A stretch of DNA of 64,000 nucleotides from Theocolax elegans. Taxonomy: Eukaryota; Arthropoda; Insecta; Hymenoptera; Cerocephalidae. The stretch is from assembly GCA_026168455.1 (NCBI GenBank), contig CM047429.1, forward strand, positions 7,343,125 to 7,407,124, read 5' to 3'. The notes under the pieces were generated by a model. It did no database searches and was not told where the DNA came from. It was given only the letters and a program-made list of their open reading frames with translations. Shown here piece by piece: positions 43,203 to 52,980 of the stretch. Each line of letters starts with the position of its first letter. The first letter of the stretch is position 1. Both the position numbers and the translations under genes were made by a program.

Positions 43203-44195
43203 TCAGCCCTGCCTCCTGCGCCCCGCCTTGATTTCGGCGTGCGCCTTGAAGCGAGGGCATTTCTTTGGGTCAACGACCCCTTTGCAGCGGCAGAGCGGAC
43301 ACTTCGGTTCCTTGTAACCGCTCGTTCCGCTCGGGGAGGACTGAGACTGCAGCCGCGCCTCCAGCTCAGCGGCTCTTCTTTTAGCGTCATCCGCTTTCTG
43401 CTGGAGACGCCGGTGCTCTTCAGCAGCCTGCCTATAGGCTGCCTCAGCCCTCAGCCGCTGCTGGCGCTCTTCCTCGCGCTTCCCCTCTTCCGCCGCCGCC
43501 TTTTCTTTGGCCTCGCGCTGCTGAGCACGGAACGTTGCCAGGACCTCTCGCTCCCTTTTGAGGTCCTGAACTCGCTCAGCCCAGACACCCTTGGTGATGG
43601 GAGCCGTTGGATGAGCCTCGGCAAAAGCATCGAACTTCGCCAAGGCCTCTTGTTCGGCTGCCCGTAGCTGAACCCTCAGGGCTTTCATGTGCCTGAGGGC
43701 AGCCTCCGTCTCCTGCCACTCCTCTTCCTGCGTCTTGGGTCGCTCCTCTGTCACCGCAGAAGTTGCGGGTTGGGACCCGTTGGAGTGAGGACGACGGAGC
43801 TGGGGTCTGGTGTTGGCCGGTTCCGGTTCAGTCTCCCCCTGCGGACGATCCGATACCGAATTGCCCTCCTCCATCCGCTCTTCAGTCGCGGGTGCTGGCT
43901 TCGGCGGAGAGGGCATGGGTATCGTCTCTTTCGCTTGTCTTAAGCGGTCCGCAGGGGTCGCTACATAGGCCGTGTCCTGGCCCTGACCGTCCTCCAGGAC
44001 CTCTTCTAGGACGACGGCGGCGATATCCTCCTGGCCACGGCGATGCTCCTCCTGGAGCTGTTGCCGCCGATGATCTACGGCAGCAAGTACAGCAGACAGG
44101 ACGTCCGCCGTCTGCATCTCGCCGTGGCTGGCCAGGGTGTCTATCATCCTGGCGAGGAGGAACTCCAGGGCTTCCTGCTCAACCTCGATGATCAT
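43203..44195 (-). CDS. G2 third ORF: coiled-coil protein with C-terminal zinc knuckle
   Basis: 330 codons from the ATG at 44193-44195. That ATG is directly preceded by ATTTTTGTTGCAG, a textbook polypyrimidine-plus-AG splice acceptor, and no closer ATG lies upstream. The N-terminal third is Glu/Gln-rich, with a Pro/Glu-rich linker. Residues ~160-290 form a long charged coiled coil (EEEWQETEAALRHMK; KREREVLATFRAQQREAKEK). The C-terminus has CPLCRCKGVVDPKKCP, a Cys-rich knuckle, and a basic tail. No signal peptide or membrane span, so it is not a normal env. It lies 48 bp after pol on the same strand; likely made from a spliced RNA. G1 has a positional counterpart. Confidence 0.8.
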   Translation of the reverse strand: MIIEVEQEALEFLLARMIDTLASHGEMQTADVLSAVLAAVDHRRQQLQEEHRRGQEDIAAVVLEEVLEDGQGQDTAYVATPADRLRQAKETIPMPSPPKPAPATEERMEEGNSVSDRPQGETEPEPANTRPQLRRPHSNGSQPATSAVTEERPKTQEEEWQETEAALRHMKALRVQLRAAEQEALAKFDAFAEAHPTAPITKGVWAERVQDLKREREVLATFRAQQREAKEKAAAEEGKREEERQQRLRAEAAYRQAAEEHRRLQQKADDAKRRAAELEARLQSQSSPSGTSGYKEPKCPLCRCKGVVDPKKCPRFKAHAEIKAGRRRQG

Positions 44196-44252
44196 CTGCA
44201 ACAAAAATCATGATCTCAGGTTATGGCCCATCGTTTCAAACGACACTGTTCT

Positions 44253-47200
44253 TTATTTGGATTTCGATCCACGAGGACGCCCTCGTCCTCGTCTAAGGGG
44301 AACAGTTTCTGGCTGCGCATCTAATTGCCGTGTTACTGGGGATCGGCGTCGCACGGTCGCATTCGCTTTCCGGGGACGACCACGTGGTCGTTTGGTAGCG
44401 GGGGCCCTATCTAAGGACGTACGCGACGTCTTACGCGGTTTACACCGAGTCCCTTCGCTAGGTGACTCGCTCGCATTATACTCCCTCGCAGGGGAGGCTT
44501 CGCTCGCTACAGGTGGGTCGCACTTCACCTGTTGATCCCTCGACGGTTGAGATCTCGTAGGTTGCTCCTCATCGTTTGGTTCAGCATCATCTTCGGGGAC
44601 GTATCTCTTCAGATGCTCTATATGAGATACTTCTTGGCCCCCTTGATCATCTTGTATGACGTAGGTATTCATACCTTTCCTACTGATGATCAGATATGGC
44701 CCTGTGTATTTCGGAGCAAGCTTAGCCGAGATACCTTGTGCGCTGGACGAGAGGATCCGGTTGCGTTTCCACACCAGATCTCCTACCTCGAATTCCGCTG
44801 GCCTTCGTCGTGAGTTGAAGATTTCGGCTTGCCGGGCCTTACTGGCAGCCGACTGACGATTTGCGTTCTCGTGCAGTCTTGGCAACTGTTTGATTTTGTC
44901 GTTCCAATCCTGCAGTCGACGGAACTCAAACTGTTGCTGGGCAAGCCGGTCTTGCTCTCGACGAGCTGTACTAGGCGCCTCGGGTTGGCGACCATAGTTC
45001 AGCATAGCCGGGCTCCATCCAGTAGAACTTTGCACTGCTGTGTTTAGTGCAAAGACTAACTCTGGCAGCTTGTCGTCCCAGTCGCTGTGCTTATCCTGGA
45101 TATACGACGCCACCATTGTCTTAAGGGTCCGATTGGCCCTCTCGACAGGATTGGCCTGTGCGTGGTAAGGGGGTGTCGTCGAATGATACACTCCCTTAGA
45201 TTCGAGGTACTCGTCTACAAGTTTATTTTTAAACTCGGTCCCGTTGTCCGAGTGAAATACTTCCGGGGTGCCGAACCGGTTAATCACTCGTTCGTGAAGC
45301 TCGCGGACTATCGTCTTTGCGTTAGCTTTTCGTATCGGGATTGCTTCAATCCAGCGCGTGAATAAATCCTGGAATACTAGGATGTATTCGTATCCTCGGC
45401 TAGAGCGTGGAAGCGGGCCAGTGATATCTCCTGCTACCACCTGCCAGGGTCTGTCCGATTGACGGTGACCCATTAACCCTGAGGGAGCACGTTGCTCGAC
45501 CTTACATTGCTGGCACACTTGACATCGCCTGACGTAATCCGCAACTTCTGCGTAAAACCGTGGCCAATAATAGTTTTGGGCCACGCGGGCGAATGTCTTT
45601 TCCCTTCCGAGATGGCCAGCTGAGGGGTCATCGTGACACTCTCTCAGAATAGAGTGTCGATTCTCTACGGGTACGACCAGCTTCCATGCTTGCTCATCAT
45701 CCATCACTTCCTCTAACTCCTTGTCGGGGCAATAGATGTACAGATTTCCTCCAACTATTTTCCAGTCGGGGAAATCACGGGGTCTGTCGGAAACGTTCTT
45801 GATCCAGTCTAGGTACCAAGGATCTTCAGTAGTTTGAGCCCACGACATTGCTGCTACTGTAGGCTCGTCGTCTTCATACATGCGAGATAGGGCATCGGGA
45901 ACGTGATGCAGAGCTCCTTTTCTGTGCTCGACGACAAAGTCATGAGCTTGAAGCTCTAAAGCCCATCTCGCTAGTCGGCTGGTTGGATTTCTCATATTAC
46001 ACAACCAGCGAAGACTACTGTGATCCGTTATCACTTTGAAGTGGTACCCTTCGATGTAAGGTCTGAACTTATTAATAGCCCAGACCACGGCCAAGCATTC
46101 CCTCTCCGTAACGCTATAATTCTTCTCGGGTGCTGTGAGAATGCGACTGGCAAACTCAATGACTCTTTCCTCTCCGTCTATCTCTTGGACGAGCACGGCT
46201 CCTATGCCGGTATCGCTCGCGTCCGTGTGCAGGCTAAACAGTCCATCTGCACTGGGACGTTGAAGAACTGGAGCAGTCATGATCAGGGCCTTCAGTTGCT
46301 GAAAGGCTTGTTCCTGTTCATCTAACCACTCATACCCTTGGTTCTTCTTTGTTAGACGGGTAAGTGGCTCGGCAATCGTGGCGTAATCCGGCATAAAACG
46401 CCGATACCACGACCCCATGCCGAGGAATCGTCGAAGCTGTTTGAGGTTCTTGGGAGCCGGATAAATCCTTATAGGCTCTGTCTTGGCTGGGTCGGGACGA
46501 ATTCCATCCCTGTTGACCAGCACGCCAAGATATCTCACCTCATCTTGGCAAAAGACACACTTGTCCTTATTCACTGTCAAGTTAGCTTCGGTCAGTCTTT
46601 TCAGCACCATCTCGAGATACTTCTTGTGCCCTTCAAATGTCTCGGTGACTATGATAATGTCATCGAGGTAAGAAAAGGCATTGGGCTCGAGATCAGGACC
46701 AACCACTTGGTCAATCATGCGTTGGAAGGTCGCGCCGGCGTATGCCAATCCGTACGGCATCCGCTTAAACTGATACAGTCCCATCCCCGGGACTGTGAAA
46801 GCCGTATAAGGACGCGATTCCTTCTGGAGAGGTATCTGATGATACGCTGAGTTCATGTCCAGACTACTAATGTACCGACATCTCTTCAACTTGCGTAAGA
46901 TATCCTGCATGAACGGGAGGGGATGAGCGTCTGGTTTCGTTAGCGCATTGACTTTCCTAAAGTCAATGCAAAACCGACGTGATCCGTTCTCCTTGCGTAC
47001 CATCACCACAGGGCTTGACCAACCGCTGTCCGAGGGCTCTATGATCTCTAAATCTAGCATCTCTCGGACCTGGCGGTGCATCTCCTCCTGGATCTTCTCC
47101 GACACCGGGTAATACTTCTGCTTTATCGGGCGAGCTGATCCCACGTCAATCGAGTGCTCGATGAGTTGGGTTCGCCCGATTTTGGGAGAAGTATTAGACA

Positions 47201-47866
47201 GCACTTTGCTTACTAGCGCTCGCAGCTCTTCCCTTTCTGCCTCGGTTGCGTCCGCTATCCCAGCGGACGAGAGGGTGGCCATACCCCCTATTCCAGCAAC
47301 TTCGAGGTGGATCTGCTGCTTGCTGTCTTTGAGGAACAGGCGGTCGCTATCCGGATCCAATATGGCTCTGAATGCTCGTACGAAATTTACTCCTACGTAG
47401 CATTCGGCGTCAAGATTTGGTATGATCGCTACCCTTATTTCATGTGTCTCCTTCCCGACAGTGAAAGGTAATATCACATGACCGTTTAGCGGTTGGTAAC
47501 TACCATCCGCCATCTTGACGCGTCCGGCGTTCGCCACAATGAGCTCCTTGCCCAATGCCGCGGCGATTTGCAGACCGCTGGGTCCCATCACGGTCGTGGA
47601 AGCTCCGGGATCGTATAAGGCTCTTATACGAAAGCGCTCAATTTCCACGAGAAGCCACCAACGACTCTCATCCTCTGGTTTATAGGATGAGGTTGGTCTG
47701 CTTGCTTCTTGGGACCGTTCCTCCTTTTGAGGCCCATTTCCGCTCCTCTCTGGACCATACTCTCGGTTGGAGCGGGTCTGTCCCGAACTCACCTGGGACA
47801 GCGGGGACTCAAGCTCTTGGGTCGCGGTTTTCGTCCCTTTTAACCGCTCCCTTTGGCGTTTCCCGA
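44253..47866 (-). CDS. G2 pol polyprotein (protease, RT, RNase H, integrase)
   Basis: About 1200 codons, open throughout. Entry is probably by -1 frameshift from gag at 47858-47864; the first in-frame start-like codon is GTG, not ATG. Order: protease with LYDPGAST (Pro where Ser/Thr is usual in D-S/T-G), RT with FRKVNALT, LDMNSAYHQIPL and FSYLDDIIIV, RNase H with LHTDASDTGIG, TERECLAVVW and TDHSSLRWL, integrase zinc module (HLGREKTF--VAQNYYWP, CQVCQQC), then core AGDITGP, HSDNGTEF and PVERANR (D,D-35-E). The C-terminal tail has two AT-hook-like motifs, KRPRGRPRK and RRGRGRPRG. All catalytic residues of RT, RNase H and integrase are present, so the enzyme may be active. Confidence 0.92.
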
Positions 47867-49705
47867 GCACACCGGACAGTACCTGAGGGAATATCCAATT
47901 TTCCCACAGCCCTTGCAGGTAAGAGGCTTAGTCGGATCGAAAGTCGAGCCCATTCGGTTTTTCGGATGTTCCTTTCCTTTTTCCCTCGTTGGATTAGCGC
48001 TCTTCTTCTCCTGCCGGTGTCCGAAGCTCTTGCTCGGGCCATTAGGTTTGCCAGACCTCCTACTCTTCGGAGATCGGTTGGCCGGCGAGCCTTTCTTAGG
48101 AGAGCCAGACCTTGGGCTTCTCCTACGTGACTGTCGGGTCGTCGACGCCAATTGGGAGACGATGGGCCGCAGCGCATCCTCCAGCATCTTTGCGATGCGG
48201 TCGACGACGTCTGGCTCGCTTGGTTTGGCTGGGCTTACCTCAGCGGCCGCTACCTTAGCCTTCAGCGAACCTTTTTTCCGCTTCGGCTTATACGCCATCT
48301 TAGGAAGCAGAGACCCTTCCTCCGTAGGTGGTGGACGATATACTTTTTCACCTTCTATCGTCTGCTCCGCTTCCGTGGCGAGGTCCAGCATTTGTTCAAT
48401 TGAGCTCACTTCCGCTCTCTTGAACAGCCGTTGAAGCTGTGGCAGCATGTTCCGATACAAATGATCGAGCTGCTGCGCTTCAGTCGGCGTAGGGACTATC
48501 TTTCGCATTATTGCGATAGAGCACGTCATATAGTCCCTAACCGGTTCATCGGGTCCTTGAGTCCGTGAGTTGGACTCGGCGATGATCCTCTGCTGGAAAC
48601 GTTGGCTCATTCCGTACCAATGTTTAGCCGAAGTCACGAAATCTTGCCAGGAGTGCCACTTGTGTTTCTCGTTCTGGTACCACGTGGCGGCAGTGTCTGT
48701 CAGAAGTTCCGAGAGTGACGGCAACAACTCGTCCTCTGACAGGTTGGCCAGGATCCTGCAATCCTCGATCCTGGTTAGGAAGGCGTCAATGCTCTGGCTC
48801 TTGTCGCCAGAGAACTTGACCTGCCACTTCCTTACAATGCCGCCGACGTCCCGAGGTGTCCCATTTAACCTCGATGACGTCGAGAAGCTTGGTGCTGAAA
48901 ATGTCCGCTCCTTGTTTGGCGAGCTGCGCGCTTGAGGAATCCTCTGGGATTCGCGCGCATTCCCCCCCTTCCAAGCTCCATCAGGCTTAGACTGAGGGGC
49001 GCTTGCGCGTTGTTGCTCGCCATTTACTTGCGCCTCACCTATCTCGCTCACATCAGGACCATAACACGTATATGTGTCCTGAAATTGCACATGGTGAGAT
49101 TGGTTGGCACCGTCCAATCTCGTGCTGTGAGCGGTTTGAGTGCGCTCGGACATCAGCTTATCTACCTTTACAGTGAGGTCATTCACTTTTTTGATAAGCT
49201 GCACCAAGGTCTGGGAGAACGATCGAGGGATTTTAAAAATGTTTCCCTCTTCTGAGACCAATGACAGCCATTCTTCCTCTCGTTCGGGTTGAGGCTCTGT
49301 ATTGGTCGCGGCTGACGTCGTTTCATCTAGCTCGACGTCATCGAAATCCTGCACCGTCCTGTGCAGGTTATCTTTTACCGCAGCGTTCTCCCGCAGTACC
49401 AGATACACTTCCTGATCTGGGCTAGGTTCATCAGACTCCTCGTCTTGATGTTCACCTAGCATCTGCAGCCACCTATTTCTCCGTTGGAGACGGCTGCGAA
49501 CTGCTGTGGCTTCGTCTTCCTCCTGGTTAAACTCCTGCGCCGAATAATTTCCTAATAGCCACTGGTGGAGTCGCTCGGCTTTCCTATGAACCGAGCCTGC
49601 CGATTTTAGGTTCAAGGCGTCCAGGTGTAGTTCGATTTGCTCCCTGGTGAGCGTCTCGATCCATGCATCGATTTGACTATCGACGTCTTTCTGCTGAGCG
49701 GCCAT
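47840..49705 (-). CDS. G2 gag polyprotein
   Basis: 621 codons from ATG at 49703-49705 (MAAQQKDVD...). An N-terminal acidic helical region includes a SAP-like segment (LTREQIELHLDALNLKSAG), then a linker, a capsid-like part around residues 290-430 (VGGIVRKWQVKFSGDKSQSI, then TDTAATWYQNEK, YGMSQRFQQRI, EPVRDYM) and a very basic Ser/Lys/Arg region. The single C-terminal knuckle is CKGCGKIGYSLRYCPVC (C-x2-C-x3-G-x5-C-x2-C). It overlaps pol by 27 bp or more; the stop is TAA at 47840-47842. Forms the particle and packages RNA. Full length and uninterrupted. Confidence 0.9.
   Translation of the reverse strand: MAAQQKDVDSQIDAWIETLTREQIELHLDALNLKSAGSVHRKAERLHQWLLGNYSAQEFNQEEDEATAVRSRLQRRNRWLQMLGEHQDEESDEPSPDQEVYLVLRENAAVKDNLHRTVQDFDDVELDETTSAATNTEPQPEREEEWLSLVSEEGNIFKIPRSFSQTLVQLIKKVNDLTVKVDKLMSERTQTAHSTRLDGANQSHHVQFQDTYTCYGPDVSEIGEAQVNGEQQRASAPQSKPDGAWKGGNARESQRIPQARSSPNKERTFSAPSFSTSSRLNGTPRDVGGIVRKWQVKFSGDKSQSIDAFLTRIEDCRILANLSEDELLPSLSELLTDTAATWYQNEKHKWHSWQDFVTSAKHWYGMSQRFQQRIIAESNSRTQGPDEPVRDYMTCSIAIMRKIVPTPTEAQQLDHLYRNMLPQLQRLFKRAEVSSIEQMLDLATEAEQTIEGEKVYRPPPTEEGSLLPKMAYKPKRKKGSLKAKVAAAEVSPAKPSEPDVVDRIAKMLEDALRPIVSQLASTTRQSRRRSPRSGSPKKGSPANRSPKSRRSGKPNGPSKSFGHRQEKKSANPTREKGKEHPKNRMGSTFDPTKPLTCKGCGKIGYSLRYCPVCSGNAKGSG
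47858..47864 (-). promoter_or_regulatory. Slippery heptamer for gag-pol -1 frameshifting
   Basis: The minus strand reads GGGAAAC in the gag frame as G GGA AAC, the X-XXY-YYZ pattern. Slipping back one base enters the pol frame (GGG AAA CGC) 16 bp before the gag stop. The pol frame has no ATG nearby. Confidence 0.8.
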
Positions 49706-50690
49706 CTTCAGTTGTAGCGTCGTTTATACGTTTAACAGTAAGTAGCCACGCTGGCTTGACGCACTATGTGTGTGCAAGGTTATATGCTGTCGAATATTTA
49801 ACTTTGGCGTTACTTGCCAAATGACCAATCCGCGTAACTGGGTTTTGCTTCTACCTAAGCTAACCGCTAAAGCACAAAACCGGATGCCAAAAGTAAGTCC
49901 TGTCTTACTTTGATCAGGAAGCACTACCGAGTTTAAACTATTTTTAACAAATTTGCTAATAAATTTACGATAAACTACTGCCTGGCTCTTACCTTGCGCT
50001 AACTTAACGGTACTATATAATAAATAATAAATAAATCAATAAATAAATAAATTAAATAATTAAAGTTACCGCGCGCTTGACCTCTTACAAAAATATAACC
50101 TATAATACAATTTGTAAAGGTCTGAGCCAGGTTATAAGCTTCCTGTTTTGTGCCAGCAAAAACCAGTTAAACCTTGCATACACTTACAAACAATTTATTT
50201 AGACCGATTAATTGCCACCAGGTTATGTCGCGCTGTGTCGCGTTCTTTCGTTCCTCTAGGTGGCGCTAGTTCCTTGGTTTGGTCCGAACTACCCAATTTC
50301 CAAGTAACGTTGGTCGGTCTATCGATTCCGTTCGAAAACCCACCAAATTTCCTATTTGTGCGACCTTTTTCTAGTGGCGCCACCTATGTTCGACCAGGAA
50401 CCAATTTCCTGTGTCTACTACTAAGTAGTCGAGACGAGAAAAATAAAAAAAAAATTTTATTTGTTATAAAAAAATTTTTATTTGTTTATAACAATTCTAT
50501 TTGTTAATGAACAAATCCCGTCTCGAGGGGAAACGAAAGAGTACCGAAATATACTTCACAATTTCGAAACGCGACTGCTGACCTCGTTATTGTTCACGAG
50601 TTATCCAATTGTTAATTAACAATATTATTAACAATTGAACAACTATATCGTGCTTGTTGATTTTTCCGATGTCCTGTATCCAAAATCCAC
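49706..50690 (-). promoter_or_regulatory. G2 leader with candidate splice donor
   Basis: Non-coding ~1-kb leader. On the minus strand GCGCAAG|GTAAGAGCC (GT at 49992-49991) is a strong match to a splice donor, and could pair with the acceptor before the third ORF. A weaker candidate, CAAA|GTAAGAC, lies near 49897-49908. Donor choice is inference. Confidence 0.45.
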
Positions 50691-50691
50691 A

Positions 50692-50705
50692 CGTATTGGG
50701 CGCCA
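50692..50705 (-). other. G2 primer-binding site
   Basis: Minus strand TGGCGCCCAATACG, 2 bp from the 5' LTR. Its first ten bases are identical to the TRIM PBS. Confidence 0.8.
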
Positions 50706-50707
50706 GT

Positions 50708-52222
50708 TGTAACGGGGTGGGTACTGGGGATACGTAAGGCCCACGGTTAGGCCCAATCTGTCTCAACTTACCAACCTTAAGTGTGCAGTCCCACGATGCG
50801 GCCGGGAATCACTTTGATTCCCGTGCAATGCCGTTAACAACGTCAAACACTCCGTTTGACTTATATACCGTGTGTTGGGCCCTATGCCCAAAATTGCCAA
50901 CTAGGATAAACACCGGAGAGGGCGGTATTCGTAGGATATGACAGTTATCGGTAAAACACTATTAACAATCGATATTTTACGTTTAATCGGCGAGAAAGAT
51001 AGTCTCGCCGAGTCAATTTATTAAATTAACAATTAAATATTAATAAATTATGAACAAATAAACTTTAACAATTTGCGGGGAGTCGTACCGATGACTACCC
51101 CCGAGGTCAGCGCGAAAAGAATCAGTTAAAATCTATTTAACTGTCGATTACGAGCAACCGATCCGGATATGATCGGCTGCTTAACCTGATGGCATACGTC
51201 ACACCGTGTGACGTATGAATCTCTGACGTAGGGAGCTTTTACGTAGAAGCTTACTACGTCACGCGCGCCTTCTCTCGTGAAGTGGTTCCCGCGAACCACC
51301 GACCTTTCTATCCGTGCGGGTATTGTCACGAGAGGGAGGAAGGAGGAACGCTTCCTCACCTGGACCGTACCAGGTAAATCGGGACACGAAAATTAGATAG
51401 ACACGCGGGTCTAAATGTGGTGCACCACTTACCGCGTATCTGAATATCTCGCTTCGTCAGGGAAAAGGCTGTGCTATTGATAGAGAGCTCGTCCTCGTAT
51501 ATGTCTCTCTCTCTCTCTCCAACGGTCGAGAAGGTGGGCTTCGCCGAGCCTCCTTTTCTCACTGTCCGTGAGATGTGCTGCTGCACCCGTCGACGTGGAG
51601 GTTAGACACCTGACTACAGCGCCATTCGAAGCCTCGAGATCGAGCGGCTGTCCACGGAGGCTATAGCTCCGACATTCCCTTTAAATTTATTTTCTCGGCA
51701 TTTGGATTGTGTGTAAAGTAATTCAAAGATCGTGATATGAGATGGACAAGAGGGATTTGCTTGTCTCTGCATCTTTTCTCATGAGCGTATCAGAATTACT
51801 TGATTAAACTTTTCTACGCAATTCATTTATACAACTTCATGGTGAGATGGTGAAAAGGGATTTGCTTACTTTTTCATCCTTCTTCATCGAACAATAAAGT
51901 TGCAATATTTAAAAATCTTGCAACTAACACCTGCGAACTATCTCATACGGTGATATGGGATTGAAGATCTGTTTCTACAATGATCTTCCTCACCGAGATA
52001 AAGTTTCAGGCGTTAGAATCTAAGATGAATTTATAAGAAATGATTATTAGATAAGTTTCATATACACAAAAACGAATTCAGTGGAATCGCTCACTCGCTG
52101 ATGTGTTGTTCGATGGGAAGTTATTCTTTACCCCACACTCATCAGTGAGTAAATTCAACAATCCATAAATAATAAATTATCAAATGTTGAATTATTTTAT
52201 GTAATCAAATTGGCCCGTTACA
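50708..52222 (-). repeat. G2 5' LTR, mosaic with a different U3
   Basis: 50708-51605 matches the 3' LTR (41924-42806) almost base for base, except for a short indel near 51205-51230. From 51606 to 52222 (617 bp) the sequence is unrelated to the 3' LTR U3 (224 bp), yet it ends CCCGTTACA followed by ATAT, i.e. with a proper LTR terminus and target duplication. So this LTR carries a complete but different U3. Confidence 0.8.
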
Positions 52223-52317
52223 ATATGTAATTAAAATTAGTTGCCATTTTACTAATCAGTACACTGAAATTTTATCTTTTTATTAAATGTAATACAAAAT
52301 ATATATAAATATGTTTA

Positions 52318-52980
52318 TTTAACAGGCATTATTAGTTCGTAGATTTGCCGGTGCTTGTAGGAGAGAAAAAATGACAAATTTATGCATGGAAAACGTACAA
52401 GATCAAAAATTATTTTTATTTATAACATTGCGAAAAACAAATACAAAAATCGTAAGGACGTTTACAGTAGTTGGTTAATTTTATACCATAGCTAAGAGAT
52501 ACATGGACGTACGGCCAAAAACTTCAAAAACAAATAGATTCTTATTAACATACAGAAAAAGAAGACGTGTTTCACAGCCCCTTAGTATAAACAAAGTTGG
52601 TAATGTACCTCAAGAGATTGCCAAATTTCTTAACCTAGAAAATCCACATTTTTATACAGGCCATGCGTTCCGAAGATCATCTGCCACAATACTTGTTGAC
52701 GCAGCCGGAGATATCACAACGTTAAAAAGGCACGGGGGATGAAAATCAAACACAGTTGTTGAAGGTTACATAGAAGAATCGCTGGTTAACAAGAAATCTA
52801 TTCGCCACCGCATTGAATGCACGATACCGTCTACATCAAAATGTAACAAGGATGTGAGACTTTCTAAGAATACAACAAATGAGTCTATGTCAGAAAAGAA
52901 AGAAGAGCGCAGTTTTGACAATACACGTTATTCCAACCCATCAAGAATTAATACAATAAATTCTAAAGATTAAGGCAAAT
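52318..52980 (+). pseudogene. Crypton tyrosine recombinase remnant
   Basis: The frame starts after ...TTTATTTAACAG, which looks like a 3' splice site, and encodes LVRRFAGACRREKM (first catalytic Arg region), then after an in-frame TAA near 52474 continues RPKTSKTNRFLLTYRK, FYTGHAFRRSSATILVDAAG (H-x-x-R box), TTLKRHGG and, beyond a TGA at 52740-52742 where Trp is expected, NTVVEGYIEESL with the likely Tyr nucleophile. These blocks match Crypton recombinases. The enzyme would recombine the circular element into DNA. Two nonsense codons and loss of the 5' exons make it dead. Immediately right of G2, so G2 may have inserted into its intron. Confidence 0.75.

Larger units (their letters stand above)
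41924..52222 (-). mobile_element. Gypsy-type LTR retrotransposon G2, nearly intact
   Basis: 10.3 kb, minus strand: 5' LTR (50708-52222), PBS (50692-50705), leader, gag (49705-47840), pol (to 44253), third ORF (44195-43203), PPT (43031-43040), 3' LTR (41924-43030). ATAT flanks both ends (41920-41923, 52223-52226). All three ORFs are long and uninterrupted. The two LTRs share ~890 bp of nearly identical sequence but have different U3 regions. This is the youngest large element in the window and the probable source family of the solo LTR at 31554 and the LTR at 63303. Confidence 0.92.

Noticed and set aside
43203..44195. G2 third ORF as an envelope gene
   Set aside because: No signal peptide, transmembrane segment, furin-like site or Cys-rich ectodomain; the coiled coil and zinc knuckle point elsewhere.
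43239..49255. Plus-strand open frames opposite G2 gag, pol and ORF3
   Set aside because: Shadow frames of long minus-strand genes with strong domain evidence.
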